A model generated the notes under the pieces. It was not told the DNA's origin. It made no database searches and saw only the letters and a list, made by a program, of their open reading frames with translations. Positions 34,063 to 41,973 of a stretch of 64,000 nucleotides of DNA are shown here, piece by piece. Within the stretch, counting starts at the first letter, position 1, and each line of letters begins with the position of its first letter. The DNA comes from Streptomyces sp. SirexAA-E (GTDB lineage: Bacteria; Actinomycetota; Actinomycetes; Streptomycetales; Streptomycetaceae), in contig NC_015953.1 in NCBI RefSeq assembly GCF_000177195.2, positions 6,696,001 through 6,760,000 on the forward strand, given 5' to 3'. The translations under genes and the position numbers were made by a program.

Positions 34063-35003
34063 TAATGGCAGAGCCTCGCCTCGTGCTCCGCGTGCCCGGT
34101 CGGCTCCAGCTGGAAAGTGCAGTGTTCCACGTCGAAGTGGTCGCCCAGGCAGCCCTGGAGTTCGTGCAGCAGCTTCTCGCGCCCGATCGAGTCCAGTATC
34201 TCCTGGTGCACGACCACATGGGCGGACAGCACCGGCATTCCGGAGGTGATCGTCCAGGCGTGCAGGTCGTGGACGTCCAGCACCCCGGCCAGCGCCATGA
34301 TGTGGGCGCGGACCTCCGCCATGTCGACGCCCTTGGGCGCCGCCTCCAGCAGCACGTCGAGCGTCTCGCGCAGCAGCTTCACCGTGCGCGGCACGATCAT
34401 CAGGCCGATCACGAGCGAGGCGATCGGGTCCGCGGCCTGCCAGCCGGTCGCCATGATGACGCCCGCCGCCACCAGCACCGTCACCGAGCCGAGGGTGTCC
34501 GCGAGGACTTCGAGGTAGGCGCCCCGCACATTGAGGCTGTCGCGCTGTCCGCGCAGCAGCAGACAGAGCGAGACGACGTTGGCGACCAGGCCGACGGCTG
34601 CGAACGCGATGGCCAGCCCGCCCCGGGTCTCGGCCGGGGTGATGAAGCGTTCGACGGCCTCGACGACCAGGTAGCCGCCGACCCCGAGCAGCAGCAGGCA
34701 GTTGGCCAGCGCCGCGAGGATCTCGGCGCGGGCGAAACCGAAGGTGCGGTTGGGTCCCGCCGGACGGTTGGCGAAGTGGATCGCCAGCAGTGCCATTCCC
34801 AGGCCCAGAGCGTCGGTCGCCATGTGGGCCGCGTCCGCGATCAGCGCCAGTGAGTCGGCGAGCAGCCCGCCGACGATCTCCATGACCATGACGCCGAGCG
34901 TGATGACCAGCGCGACCCGCAGGCGCCCCCGGTACGCCGCGGCCGCCGTCCCAGTCGGGGCCGGCCCCGCGTGCGTGTGCCCGTGGTCGTGGCCAGCCCC
35001 CAT
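34062..35003 (-). CDS. Cation diffusion facilitator (Zn/Co/Cd efflux) transporter
   Basis: A 313-residue CDF-family antiporter with six hydrophobic segments. It has a His-rich N-terminus (HDHGHTH), the metal-site motifs DAAHMATDALGL (helix 2) and LEVLADTLGSV (helix 5), and a C-terminal cytoplasmic domain (VHDLHAWTITSGMPVLSAHVVV). It exports divalent metals, mainly zinc, from the cytoplasm. The ATG follows GGGAGG. The stop TAG is provided by the end of repeat copy 3. The upstream spacer carries symmetric sequences that may bind a metal sensor. Confidence 0.92.
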   Translation of the reverse strand: MGAGHDHGHTHAGPAPTGTAAAAYRGRLRVALVITLGVMVMEIVGGLLADSLALIADAAHMATDALGLGMALLAIHFANRPAGPNRTFGFARAEILAALANCLLLLGVGGYLVVEAVERFITPAETRGGLAIAFAAVGLVANVVSLCLLLRGQRDSLNVRGAYLEVLADTLGSVTVLVAAGVIMATGWQAADPIASLVIGLMIVPRTVKLLRETLDVLLEAAPKGVDMAEVRAHIMALAGVLDVHDLHAWTITSGMPVLSAHVVVHQEILDSIGREKLLHELQGCLGDHFDVEHCTFQLEPTGHAEHEARLCH

Positions 35004-35130
35004 GAGAATGCCTCCCGAACACCGTCGTACACGGTTGTAGACCTCGGGCACCGGCCGCCCGATGCGGCCAGTGAACTACGTCTCCCAGGTTGCGGGCAAC
35101 ACGGCAGTGAACACCGTTGTCATGTGCTCT

Positions 35131-35154
35131 GACCTGCGCAAATGTTCGCAGGTC
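35131..35154 (-). promoter_or_regulatory. Perfect inverted repeat between galE and the CDF gene
   Basis: GACCTGCG (35131-35138) and CGCAGGTC (35147-35154) with an 8-base AT-rich loop. It could be the galE terminator (23 bases past its stop) or part of the CDF control region. The adjacent pair AGTGAAC at 35069 and 35106 resembles halves of ArsR/SmtB-type sites. Function inferred only. Confidence 0.4.
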
Positions 35155-35176
35155 CACGATGTGTGCGGGTAGCCCG

Positions 35177-36160
35177 TCACCTCGCGGCGGCCTCCGGGTG
35201 GCTCAGGCACCAGCCCGCCCAGGCGGACTCGACCATGTCCCGCACCCCGAGCCGGGCCGTCCAGCCCAGCTCCCGCGTCATCCGCTCCACCGACGCCACG
35301 GCCCGGGCCGCGTCGCCGGGCCGGCGCGGTCCGACCACGGGCTCGACGGACCGGCCGGTGACCTCGCCCACCATCACGGCCAGCTCGCGCACCGAGACGC
35401 CCTCGCCGCGGCCGACGTTCACCGTCAGGTCCTGGCCCGCCTCCTGCGCGGAGAGGCCCTGGGCCACGGCCAGATGCGCCTCGGCGAGGTCGGTGACGTG
35501 GATGTAGTCGCGGACACAGGTGCCGTCCGGTGTCGGGTAGTCGTCGCCGAAGATCCGCGGCGCCTCCCCCCGGGTGAGCCGGTCGAAGAACATCGGTACG
35601 ACGTTGGAGACCCCGGTGTCCGAGAGCCGGGGCTCCGAGGCCCCCGCCACGTTGAAGTACCGCAGGCAGGCCGTGGAGATGCCGTGCGCCCGCCCCGTCG
35701 CCCGTACCAGCCACTCCCCGGCGAGCTTGGTCTCGCCGTACGGGTTGATCGGGGCGCAGGGGGTCAGCTCCGTGATGTGCTCGACGTCCGGGACGCCGTA
35801 GACCGCGGCCGACGACGAGAGCACGAAGCGCCGGACCCCGGCCGCGGCCACGGCCTCCAGGAGCACGGTGAGGCCGCCCACGTTCTCCCGGTAGTAGAGC
35901 AGCGGTCGCTCGACGGATTCACCGACCTGCTTCTTCGCCGCGAGGTGCACCACCCCCGTGACGCCGTGCTCGGCCAGCACCCGGTCCAGCAGCCCCCGGT
36001 CCGCCGCCGAGCCGCGCACCAGCGGGACGTCCGCGCCCAGCCGCTCCGCGATGCCCGTGGAGAGGTCGTCGAGCACGACGACCCGCTCCCCGGCCCCGGT
36101 CATGGCCTGCGCCACGTGTGCCCCGATGTATCCCGCCCCGCCTGTGATCAGCCACGTCAT
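35177..36160 (-). CDS. galE: UDP-glucose 4-epimerase
   Basis: A 327-residue extended short-chain dehydrogenase that interconverts UDP-glucose and UDP-galactose (or the N-acetyl forms). The NAD-binding glycine motif is GGAGYIGAHV (6-15). The catalytic Ser lies in LSSSAAVYG and the YxxxK pair in NPYGETKLAGE. LRYFNVAGA and GTCVRDYIHVTDLA are GalE-specific. It is divergent from the CDP-alcohol operon and could make the hexose nucleotide used by that operon's glycosyltransferase. Confidence 0.93.
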   Translation of the reverse strand: MTWLITGGAGYIGAHVAQAMTGAGERVVVLDDLSTGIAERLGADVPLVRGSAADRGLLDRVLAEHGVTGVVHLAAKKQVGESVERPLLYYRENVGGLTVLLEAVAAAGVRRFVLSSSAAVYGVPDVEHITELTPCAPINPYGETKLAGEWLVRATGRAHGISTACLRYFNVAGASEPRLSDTGVSNVVPMFFDRLTRGEAPRIFGDDYPTPDGTCVRDYIHVTDLAEAHLAVAQGLSAQEAGQDLTVNVGRGEGVSVRELAVMVGEVTGRSVEPVVGPRRPGDAARAVASVERMTRELGWTARLGVRDMVESAWAGWCLSHPEAAAR

Positions 36161-36374
36161 GGGCGTCAGCTTAGGCTTCCGCCCCCGATGTCCGGGATCG
36201 ACGGGTCCCCCGGGAGCGGGGGCGGGGGCGGTTTGTGGGACCGGACGCGGATCGACGATGATGATCACCAACGCCGCCGGAGGATGTCCGCCTCATTCGA
36301 ACACCGATGGCCGGTTCACCCGAACGAAGCACAAACGGGCGGTGAAATCGGCCTCCCGTTCATCCGATAGCCTC

Positions 36375-36541
36375 AGAGCCTGTCGGTGATCTCTGACCGG
36401 GCGGCCACGCCCTGGTGCGTACGCTTCCCGCGTTGCCGAAATGCCCTGGTAGCTCCGCTACGAGGGCGTTCCGGCGCCTTGGAACCGCAGGTACCGAAAC
36501 GGCGTCCGTCTTTCGGTCGAAGGTCACCCGGCAGGCTCTCA
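36375..36541. repeat. Second type of inverted-repeat element
   Basis: A 167-base non-coding segment with inverted ends (AGAGCCTGTCGG-TGATC at the left, complement of AGAGCCTGCCGGGTGACC at the right) and CTCAG at both outer borders. Inside, GCCGAAATGCCCTGGTAGC and its near complement form an imperfect hairpin (36433-36474). It is unrelated in sequence to copies 1-3 but similar in architecture. It sits in the 458-base promoter region between galE and the CDP-alcohol operon. Apart from it I see no gene there. Confidence 0.55.
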
Positions 36542-36618
36542 GCCGACGAGCCGCCGGCCCGCCCACAGGGTCGCACCGTGGCGCGCCGTTCCCGTTCACC
36601 GCCAAGGAGTGAGTTCGT

Positions 36619-38448
36619 CTGTCGACCGCCATCCTCACCGGTGCGCCGGTACCCGGATCGTCGCTCGAGGACGATCTGAGGTCGCTCGGCTTCGACGTGA
36701 CCGCCGCCGCCGACGCCGGCCAGGCCGCCGAGTTGCTCGCCACGGTCCCCGCCGACCAGCGTGTCGCCCTGGTGGACCCCCGTTTCGTCGGCCACGTCCA
36801 CGCCCTCAGGCTCGGACTGACCGACCCCCGCTTCGACGCCGCCGCCCTCCCCGGCGCCCTCACCGCCCGGCCCGCGGCCCGGGGCGCGCTGCTCCGCGCC
36901 CTGCGGCGGGCCGTGGTCGCTGTCGGGTCCGGCAGTCCCGTGGCACCCGGAACCGAGTCCGCCGCCGGGGACCGCACGGTGCCCGGCCGGCTGGCCGTGG
37001 CCCTGGACGCCGAGGGCACCCCCGTACAGCGCCCCGAGCTCGGGTCGCTCACCGCCGCGGTGCCCACCGGCCCCGACGAGCGGGCCGCCGCGCAGGCCTC
37101 ACTCGCCGCCGTCGACGACGAGGCGGTCCGGCTGCGCAGCGCGGTCAAGGCCCACGACGGCTTCTTTACCACCTTCTTCATCAGCCCGTACTCCCGCTAC
37201 ATCGCGCGCTGGTGCGCCCGCCGGGGGCTCACCCCGAACCAGGTCACCACCGCCTCGCTGATCACCGCCCTGATCGCGGCCGGCAGCGCGGCGACCGGCA
37301 CCCGTGGCGGCTATGTGGCGGCCGGGGTGCTCCTACTCCTGTCGTTCGTCCTGGACTGCACCGACGGGCAGCTCGCCCGTTACTCGCTCCAGTACTCCAC
37401 GATGGGCGCCTGGCTGGACGCCACCTTCGACCGGGCCAAGGAGTACGCCTACTACGCGGGCCTGGCCCTCGGCGCCGCGCGCGGCGGCGACGACGTGTGG
37501 GTGCTCGCGCTGGGGGCGATGGTCCTCCAGGCCTGCCGCCACGTCGTCGACTTCTCGTTCAACGAGGCCAACCACGACGCGGTCTCCAACACCAGCCCCA
37601 CCGCAGCCCTCTCCGACCGCCTCGACAGCGTCGGCTGGACCGTGTGGGCGCGCCGGATGATAGTCCTGCCCATCGGTGAGCGCTGGGCCATGATCGCCGT
37701 GCTGACCGCGCTCACGACCCCGCGCATCGTCTTCTACGCCCTGCTCGTCGGCTGCGCGCTCGCCGCCTGCTACACCACGGCGGGCCGGCTGCTGCGCTCG
37801 CTGACCCGCAAGGCCCGGCGCACCGACCGTGCCATGCGGGCCCTGGCCGACCTCGCCGACTCCGGGCCGCTCGCCCAGGGCGTCGCCGCGGTGCTCCGGC
37901 GTCCGAAGGGCGGCTACACCGCCCCCCTGCTGGCGCTCGTCGCCGGGGCGCTGATGGTGGCAGCGGCCGTGTTCGCACCCTTCGGCGGATGGCTCGTCGT
38001 CGGCGCCGCGGTCCTGTACGCCGTCCTCGCGGGCCTCGCCGTCTCCCGGCCGCTGGGGGGCGCGCTCGACTGGCTGGTGCCGCCGGCCTTCCGGGCCGCG
38101 GAGTACTGCGCGATCCTCGCGCTGGCGGCCCGCAGTGACGCCCCGCACGCCGTTCCCGCGGCGTTCGGGCTGGTCTCGGCCGTCGCCTACCATCACTACG
38201 ACACGGTGTACCGCATCCGAGGCGGTACCGGCGCCCCACCGCGGTGGCTGGTGCGCGCCGTCGGCGGGCACGAGGGCCGGACCCTGGTCGTGGCCGTACT
38301 CGCCGCCCTGTTCACCACAGGTTCAGGTTTCACCACGGCCCTCACCGTGCTCGCGGCCGCCGTGGCTCTCGTGGTGCTCGTGGAGTCCATCCGCTTCTGG
38401 GTGTCCTCCTCGGCCCCCGCCGTACACGACGAAGGAGAACTCGCATGA
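36619..38448 (+). CDS. Large CDP-alcohol phosphatidyltransferase-family membrane protein
   Basis: A 609-residue protein if translated from the CTG at 36619. Residues 1-170 are a soluble Ala-rich domain (DDLRSLGFDVTAAADAGQAAELLA). The central part has the complete CDP-alcohol transferase motif: D246, D249-G, A253-R, G263, D267, D271. The C-terminal half has several hydrophobic segments and a DUF5941-like region. It would transfer a phospho-alcohol from a CDP-alcohol to an acceptor at the membrane. The CTG has AAGGAG nine bases before it and an in-frame TGA three codons upstream; the first GTG (36697) has no ribosome binding site. The stop overlaps the next gene (ATGA). Confidence 0.85.
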   Translation: MSTAILTGAPVPGSSLEDDLRSLGFDVTAAADAGQAAELLATVPADQRVALVDPRFVGHVHALRLGLTDPRFDAAALPGALTARPAARGALLRALRRAVVAVGSGSPVAPGTESAAGDRTVPGRLAVALDAEGTPVQRPELGSLTAAVPTGPDERAAAQASLAAVDDEAVRLRSAVKAHDGFFTTFFISPYSRYIARWCARRGLTPNQVTTASLITALIAAGSAATGTRGGYVAAGVLLLLSFVLDCTDGQLARYSLQYSTMGAWLDATFDRAKEYAYYAGLALGAARGGDDVWVLALGAMVLQACRHVVDFSFNEANHDAVSNTSPTAALSDRLDSVGWTVWARRMIVLPIGERWAMIAVLTALTTPRIVFYALLVGCALAACYTTAGRLLRSLTRKARRTDRAMRALADLADSGPLAQGVAAVLRRPKGGYTAPLLALVAGALMVAAAVFAPFGGWLVVGAAVLYAVLAGLAVSRPLGGALDWLVPPAFRAAEYCAILALAARSDAPHAVPAAFGLVSAVAYHHYDTVYRIRGGTGAPPRWLVRAVGGHEGRTLVVAVLAALFTTGSGFTTALTVLAAAVALVVLVESIRFWVSSSAPAVHDEGELA

Positions 38449-39182
38449 TCGGCCTCGTACTGGCTGCAGGTGCCGGCCGCCGACTGCGTCCCTACACGGA
38501 CACCCTGCCCAAGGCCCTGGTGCCCGTGGACGGCGAGAAGACGGTCCTGGACCTGACGCTGGCGAACTTCGCCGAGGTCGGTCTCACCGAGGTCGCCGTC
38601 GTCGTCGGCTACCGCAAGGAGGCCGTCTACGCCCGCAAGGCCGAGTTCGAGGCGACGTACGGCGTGAAGCTGACGCTCATCGACAACGACAAGGCCGAGG
38701 AGTGGAACAACGCCTACTCCCTGTGGTGCGCCCGTGAGGTCCTCGGGCAGGGCGTCATCCTCGCCAACGGCGACACCGTGCACCCCGTCTCCGTCGAGAG
38801 GACCCTCCTGGACGCGCGCGGCGAGGGCCGGAAGATCATCCTCGCCCTGGACACCGTCAAGCACCTCGCCGACGAGGAGATGAAGGTCGTCTCCGAGGAC
38901 GGGACGGGCGTACGGCGCATCACCAAGCTGATGGACCCCGCCACGGCGACCGGCGAGTACATCGGCGTCACGCTGATCGAGCCGGAGGCCGCCGAGGAGC
39001 TCGCCGACGCGCTGAGGACCACCTTCGAGCGCGACCCCGACCTCTACTACGAGGACGGCTACCAGGAGCTCGTCGACCGCGGCTTCACCGTGGACGTCGC
39101 CCCCATCGGTGAGGTCACCTGGGTCGAGATCGACAACCACGACGACCTCGCCCGGGGCAGGGAGATCGCGTGCCGGTACTGA
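38445..39182 (+). CDS. Nucleotidyltransferase (sugar/alcohol-phosphate cytidylyltransferase-like)
   Basis: A 245-residue NTP-transferase-fold enzyme. The N-terminal signature is LVLAAGAGRRLRPYTDTLPKALVPV (4-28), metal-binding aspartate in LANGDTVHP and a distal VTWVEIDNHDDLARG. Lying between two CDP-alcohol transferase genes, it probably activates a phospho-alcohol or phospho-sugar as its CDP (or other NDP) ester, like inositol-1-phosphate or phosphocholine cytidylyltransferases. Substrate unproven. GAAGGAG precedes the ATG, which overlaps the upstream stop. Confidence 0.85.
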   Translation: MIGLVLAAGAGRRLRPYTDTLPKALVPVDGEKTVLDLTLANFAEVGLTEVAVVVGYRKEAVYARKAEFEATYGVKLTLIDNDKAEEWNNAYSLWCAREVLGQGVILANGDTVHPVSVERTLLDARGEGRKIILALDTVKHLADEEMKVVSEDGTGVRRITKLMDPATATGEYIGVTLIEPEAAEELADALRTTFERDPDLYYEDGYQELVDRGFTVDVAPIGEVTWVEIDNHDDLARGREIACRY

Positions 39183-40231
39183 CCCGCCTCATCCCCTCCC
39201 CGGTCGTCGTCGACATCCGTCCCGGTGCCATGGACGACCTGGCCGGCCTCCTGGCCGACCAGCGGATCTCCGCCTCCGGGAAGCTCGCCGTCGCGATCAG
39301 CGAGGGCTCCGGGCGGGCGCTGCGCGAACGGCTCGCCCCGGCGCTGGCGGGTGCCGACTGGTATCCGGTGGCCGACGGCACGATCGACTCCGCGGTGCGC
39401 CTCGCCGACGGCATCAAGGGCAACCGGTACGACGCCGTGGTCGGCCTCGGCGGCGGCAAGATCATCGACGTGGCGAAGTACGCGGCAGCACGCGTGGGCA
39501 TGCCCATGGTCGCCGTCGCGACGAACCTCTCCCACGACGGTCTCTGCTCCCCGGTCGCGACCCTGGACAACGACAACGGACGCGGTTCCTACGGCGTGCC
39601 CACCCCGATCGCCGTGGTCATCGACCTCGACGTGATCCGGGAGGCCCCCGCCCGTTACGTGCGCTCCGGCATCGGCGACGCGGTGTCCAACATCTCCTGC
39701 GTCGCCGACTGGGAACTCGCACACGCGGTTCGGGGCGAGGGCATCGACGGGCTCGCGGCCGCCATGGCCCGGCAGGCCGGCGAGGCCGTGCTGCGCCACC
39801 CCGGCGGGGTGGGCGACGACGCCTTCCTCAAGGTCCTCGCCGAGGGACTGGTCCTGACCGGTATCTCGATGTCGATCGCCGGTGACTCCCGTCCCGCCTC
39901 GGGCGGCTGCCACGAGATCAACCACGCCTTCGACCTGCTGTACCCGAAGCGTGCCGCCAGCCACGGCGAGCAGGTCGGACTCGGTGCCTGCTTCGCCATG
40001 CATCTGCGGGGAGCCCGCGAGGAGGCACGGCACATGGCGTCCGTCCTGCGCAGGCACGGTCTGCCGGTACTGGCCGAAGAGATCGGCTTCAGCGCCGACG
40101 AATTCGTACGGGCCGTCGAGTACGCCCCGCAGACGCGCCCGGGACGCTTCACGATCCTGGAACACCTCAACCTGTCCACCGACCAGATCAGGGACGCGTA
40201 CGCCGACTATGCAAAAGCCATCCATAGCTGA
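39170..40231 (+). CDS. Glycerol-1-phosphate dehydrogenase-like (iron-containing ADH/AraM-type) enzyme
   Basis: A 353-residue member of the glycerol-1-phosphate / AraM / dehydroquinate-synthase-like superfamily. NAD-binding GLGGGKIIDVAKYAA near 98, substrate loop ATNLSHDGLCSPVAT near 119, GDAVSN (166), and metal-site histidines in SGGCHEINHAFD and ASHGEQVG are all visible. Such enzymes reduce dihydroxyacetone phosphate to sn-glycerol-1-phosphate, the enantiomer of ordinary bacterial glycerophosphate. This would provide the alcohol phosphate for the cytidylyltransferase upstream. The GTG start overlaps the preceding gene by 13 bases. Confidence 0.85.
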   Translation: MPVLTRLIPSPVVVDIRPGAMDDLAGLLADQRISASGKLAVAISEGSGRALRERLAPALAGADWYPVADGTIDSAVRLADGIKGNRYDAVVGLGGGKIIDVAKYAAARVGMPMVAVATNLSHDGLCSPVATLDNDNGRGSYGVPTPIAVVIDLDVIREAPARYVRSGIGDAVSNISCVADWELAHAVRGEGIDGLAAAMARQAGEAVLRHPGGVGDDAFLKVLAEGLVLTGISMSIAGDSRPASGGCHEINHAFDLLYPKRAASHGEQVGLGACFAMHLRGAREEARHMASVLRRHGLPVLAEEIGFSADEFVRAVEYAPQTRPGRFTILEHLNLSTDQIRDAYADYAKAIHS

Positions 40232-40988
40232 ACTCCGCCCCGTCGTTCACCCTCCGGGCGTGAAGGACCGGCGCAGTGGCGAGCACTGGGCGGGTCGGCT
40301 CTACATGCGCGAGGTCTCCCTGCGCATCACCCGGCGCCTGGTGACCACGAAGATCACGCCGAACCAGCTGACCTACGTGATGACCGTCGCCGGTGTGCTC
40401 GCGGCTCCCGCCCTGCTGGTCCCGGGCATCCCCGGTGCCCTGCTCGGTGTGGTCGCGGTCCAGCTCTACCTGCTGTTCGACTGCGTCGACGGCGAGGTGG
40501 CCCGCTGGAAGAAGCAGTACTCGCTGGGCGGGGTCTATCTGGACCGGGTGGCCGCCTACCTGTGCGACGCGGCGGTGCTCGTGGGCTTCGGCCTGCGCGC
40601 CGCCGACCTGTGGGGCCCGGGGCGCATCGACTGGCTGTGGGCCTTCCTGGGCACGCTCGCCGCGCTGGGCGCCATCCTGATCAAGGCCGAGACCGACCTC
40701 GTCGGGGTCGCCCGTCACCAGGGCGGGCTGCCGCCCGTCAAGGAGTCCGCGTCCGAGCCGCGCTCCTCGGGTATGGCGTTCGCCCGCCGGGCCGCCGGTG
40801 CGCTCAAGTTCCACCGGCTGATCCTCGGCATCGAGGCGTCGCTGGTCATCCTGGTCGTCGCCGTCCTCGACACGGTCAGGGACGACCTCTTCTTCAGCCG
40901 TCTCGCGGTCGCGGTCCTGGCCGGCATCGCCCTGCTCCAGACCGTCCTGCACCTCGTGTCGATCCTGGCGTCCAGCAGGCTGAAGTGA
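40209..40988 (+). CDS. Second CDP-alcohol phosphatidyltransferase-family protein, fourth Asp replaced
   Basis: A 259-residue membrane protein. The family motif is present except for its last residue: D91, D94-G95, A98-R99, G108 and D112 are intact, but the position of the fourth, catalytic-base aspartate is Ala116 (LDRVAAYLCD; codon GCC). About five or six hydrophobic segments follow. It could use the aspartate at 120, could be inactive and act as a partner of the larger transferase, or could have changed chemistry. It overlaps the upstream gene by 23 bases and the next start by four. Confidence 0.85.
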   Translation: MQKPSIAELRPVVHPPGVKDRRSGEHWAGRLYMREVSLRITRRLVTTKITPNQLTYVMTVAGVLAAPALLVPGIPGALLGVVAVQLYLLFDCVDGEVARWKKQYSLGGVYLDRVAAYLCDAAVLVGFGLRAADLWGPGRIDWLWAFLGTLAALGAILIKAETDLVGVARHQGGLPPVKESASEPRSSGMAFARRAAGALKFHRLILGIEASLVILVVAVLDTVRDDLFFSRLAVAVLAGIALLQTVLHLVSILASSRLK

Positions 40989-41866
40989 GCTCGATGAAAC
41001 TCGGCGCGGTCATCATCACCATGGGCAACCGCCCCGACGAACTGCGTGCCCTCCTCGATTCGGTCGCCGCGCAGGACGGCGACCGGATCGAGGTGGTCGT
41101 CGTCGGCAACGGCGCCCCGGTACCGGAGGTCCCCCCGGGCGTCCGCACCGTCGAACTGCCCGAGAACCTGGGCATCCCGGGCGGCCGGAACGTCGGCATC
41201 GAGGCGTTCGGGCCGTCCGGGGCAGAGGTGGACGCCCTGCTCTTCCTCGACGACGACGGGCTGCTGCCGAACACCGACACCGCCGAGCTGTGCCGGCAGG
41301 CGTTCGACGCGGACCCGAAGCTCGGCATCATCACCTTCCGGATCGCCGACCCGGAGACCGGGGCCACCCAGCGCCGGCACGTGCCGCGGCTGCGCGCCTC
41401 GGACCCGATGCGCTCGTCCCGGGTGACGACCTTCCTCGGCGGCGCCAACGCGGTCCGCACCCAGGTGATCGCCGAGGTCGGCGGGCTCCCCGACGCCTTC
41501 TTCTACGCGCACGAGGAGACGGACCTCGCCTGGCGGGCCCTGGACGCCGGCTGGATGATCGACTACCGCGCGGACATGGTGCTCAACCACCCCACCACCG
41601 CGCCCTCCCGGCACGCGGTCTACCACCGCATGGTGGCCCGCAACCGGGTCTGGCTCGCCCGTCGGAACCTGCCCGCGCCACTGGTCCCCGTCTACGTCGG
41701 GGTCTGGCTGCTGCTCACCCTGGTGCGCAGGCCCTCCGGCCCCGCCCTCAAGGCGTGGTTCGGCGGCTTCCGGGAGGGCTGGACCACGCCCTGCGGGCCT
41801 CGGCGTCCCATGAGGTGGCGTACGGTGTGGCGGCTGACCAGACTGGGCCGGCCGCCTGTGATCTGA
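40985..41866 (+). CDS. GT2-family glycosyltransferase
   Basis: A 293-residue GT-A fold enzyme. The nucleotide-binding start VIITMGNRPDELRALLDSVAAQ, ELPENLGIPGGRNVGIEA, the DDD metal motif in LLFLDDDGLLPN (about 87-98) and the acidic HEETDLAWRALDAGW (about 174-188) are characteristic of rhamnosyl/galactosyl-type transferases. C-terminal hydrophobic residues (VPVYVGVWLLLTLV) suggest membrane association. I chose the GTG at 40985 overlapping the previous stop (GTGA); an in-frame ATG at 40994 is equally possible. It likely adds a sugar to the product of this operon. Confidence 0.88.
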   Translation: MSSMKLGAVIITMGNRPDELRALLDSVAAQDGDRIEVVVVGNGAPVPEVPPGVRTVELPENLGIPGGRNVGIEAFGPSGAEVDALLFLDDDGLLPNTDTAELCRQAFDADPKLGIITFRIADPETGATQRRHVPRLRASDPMRSSRVTTFLGGANAVRTQVIAEVGGLPDAFFYAHEETDLAWRALDAGWMIDYRADMVLNHPTTAPSRHAVYHRMVARNRVWLARRNLPAPLVPVYVGVWLLLTLVRRPSGPALKAWFGGFREGWTTPCGPRRPMRWRTVWRLTRLGRPPVI

Positions 41867-41886
41867 GAGGCTCGCCTCTGAGATCA
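41859..41886 (+). promoter_or_regulatory. Hairpin between glycosyltransferase and exporter genes
   Basis: TGATCTGAGAGGC and GCCTCTGAGATCA form a 13-base stem with one mismatch and almost no loop, spanning the glycosyltransferase stop codon. It may be an attenuator, processing site or operator that sets the level of the downstream ABC genes. Confidence 0.4.
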
Positions 41887-41973
41887 TGAGCCGTAGACAT
41901 ATGTACGGGCACCCCCTGTCCGCCTTGACCGCGCCCGCTCCCGCTGCGCACGTGAAGACGAGAGTTCTTAACT

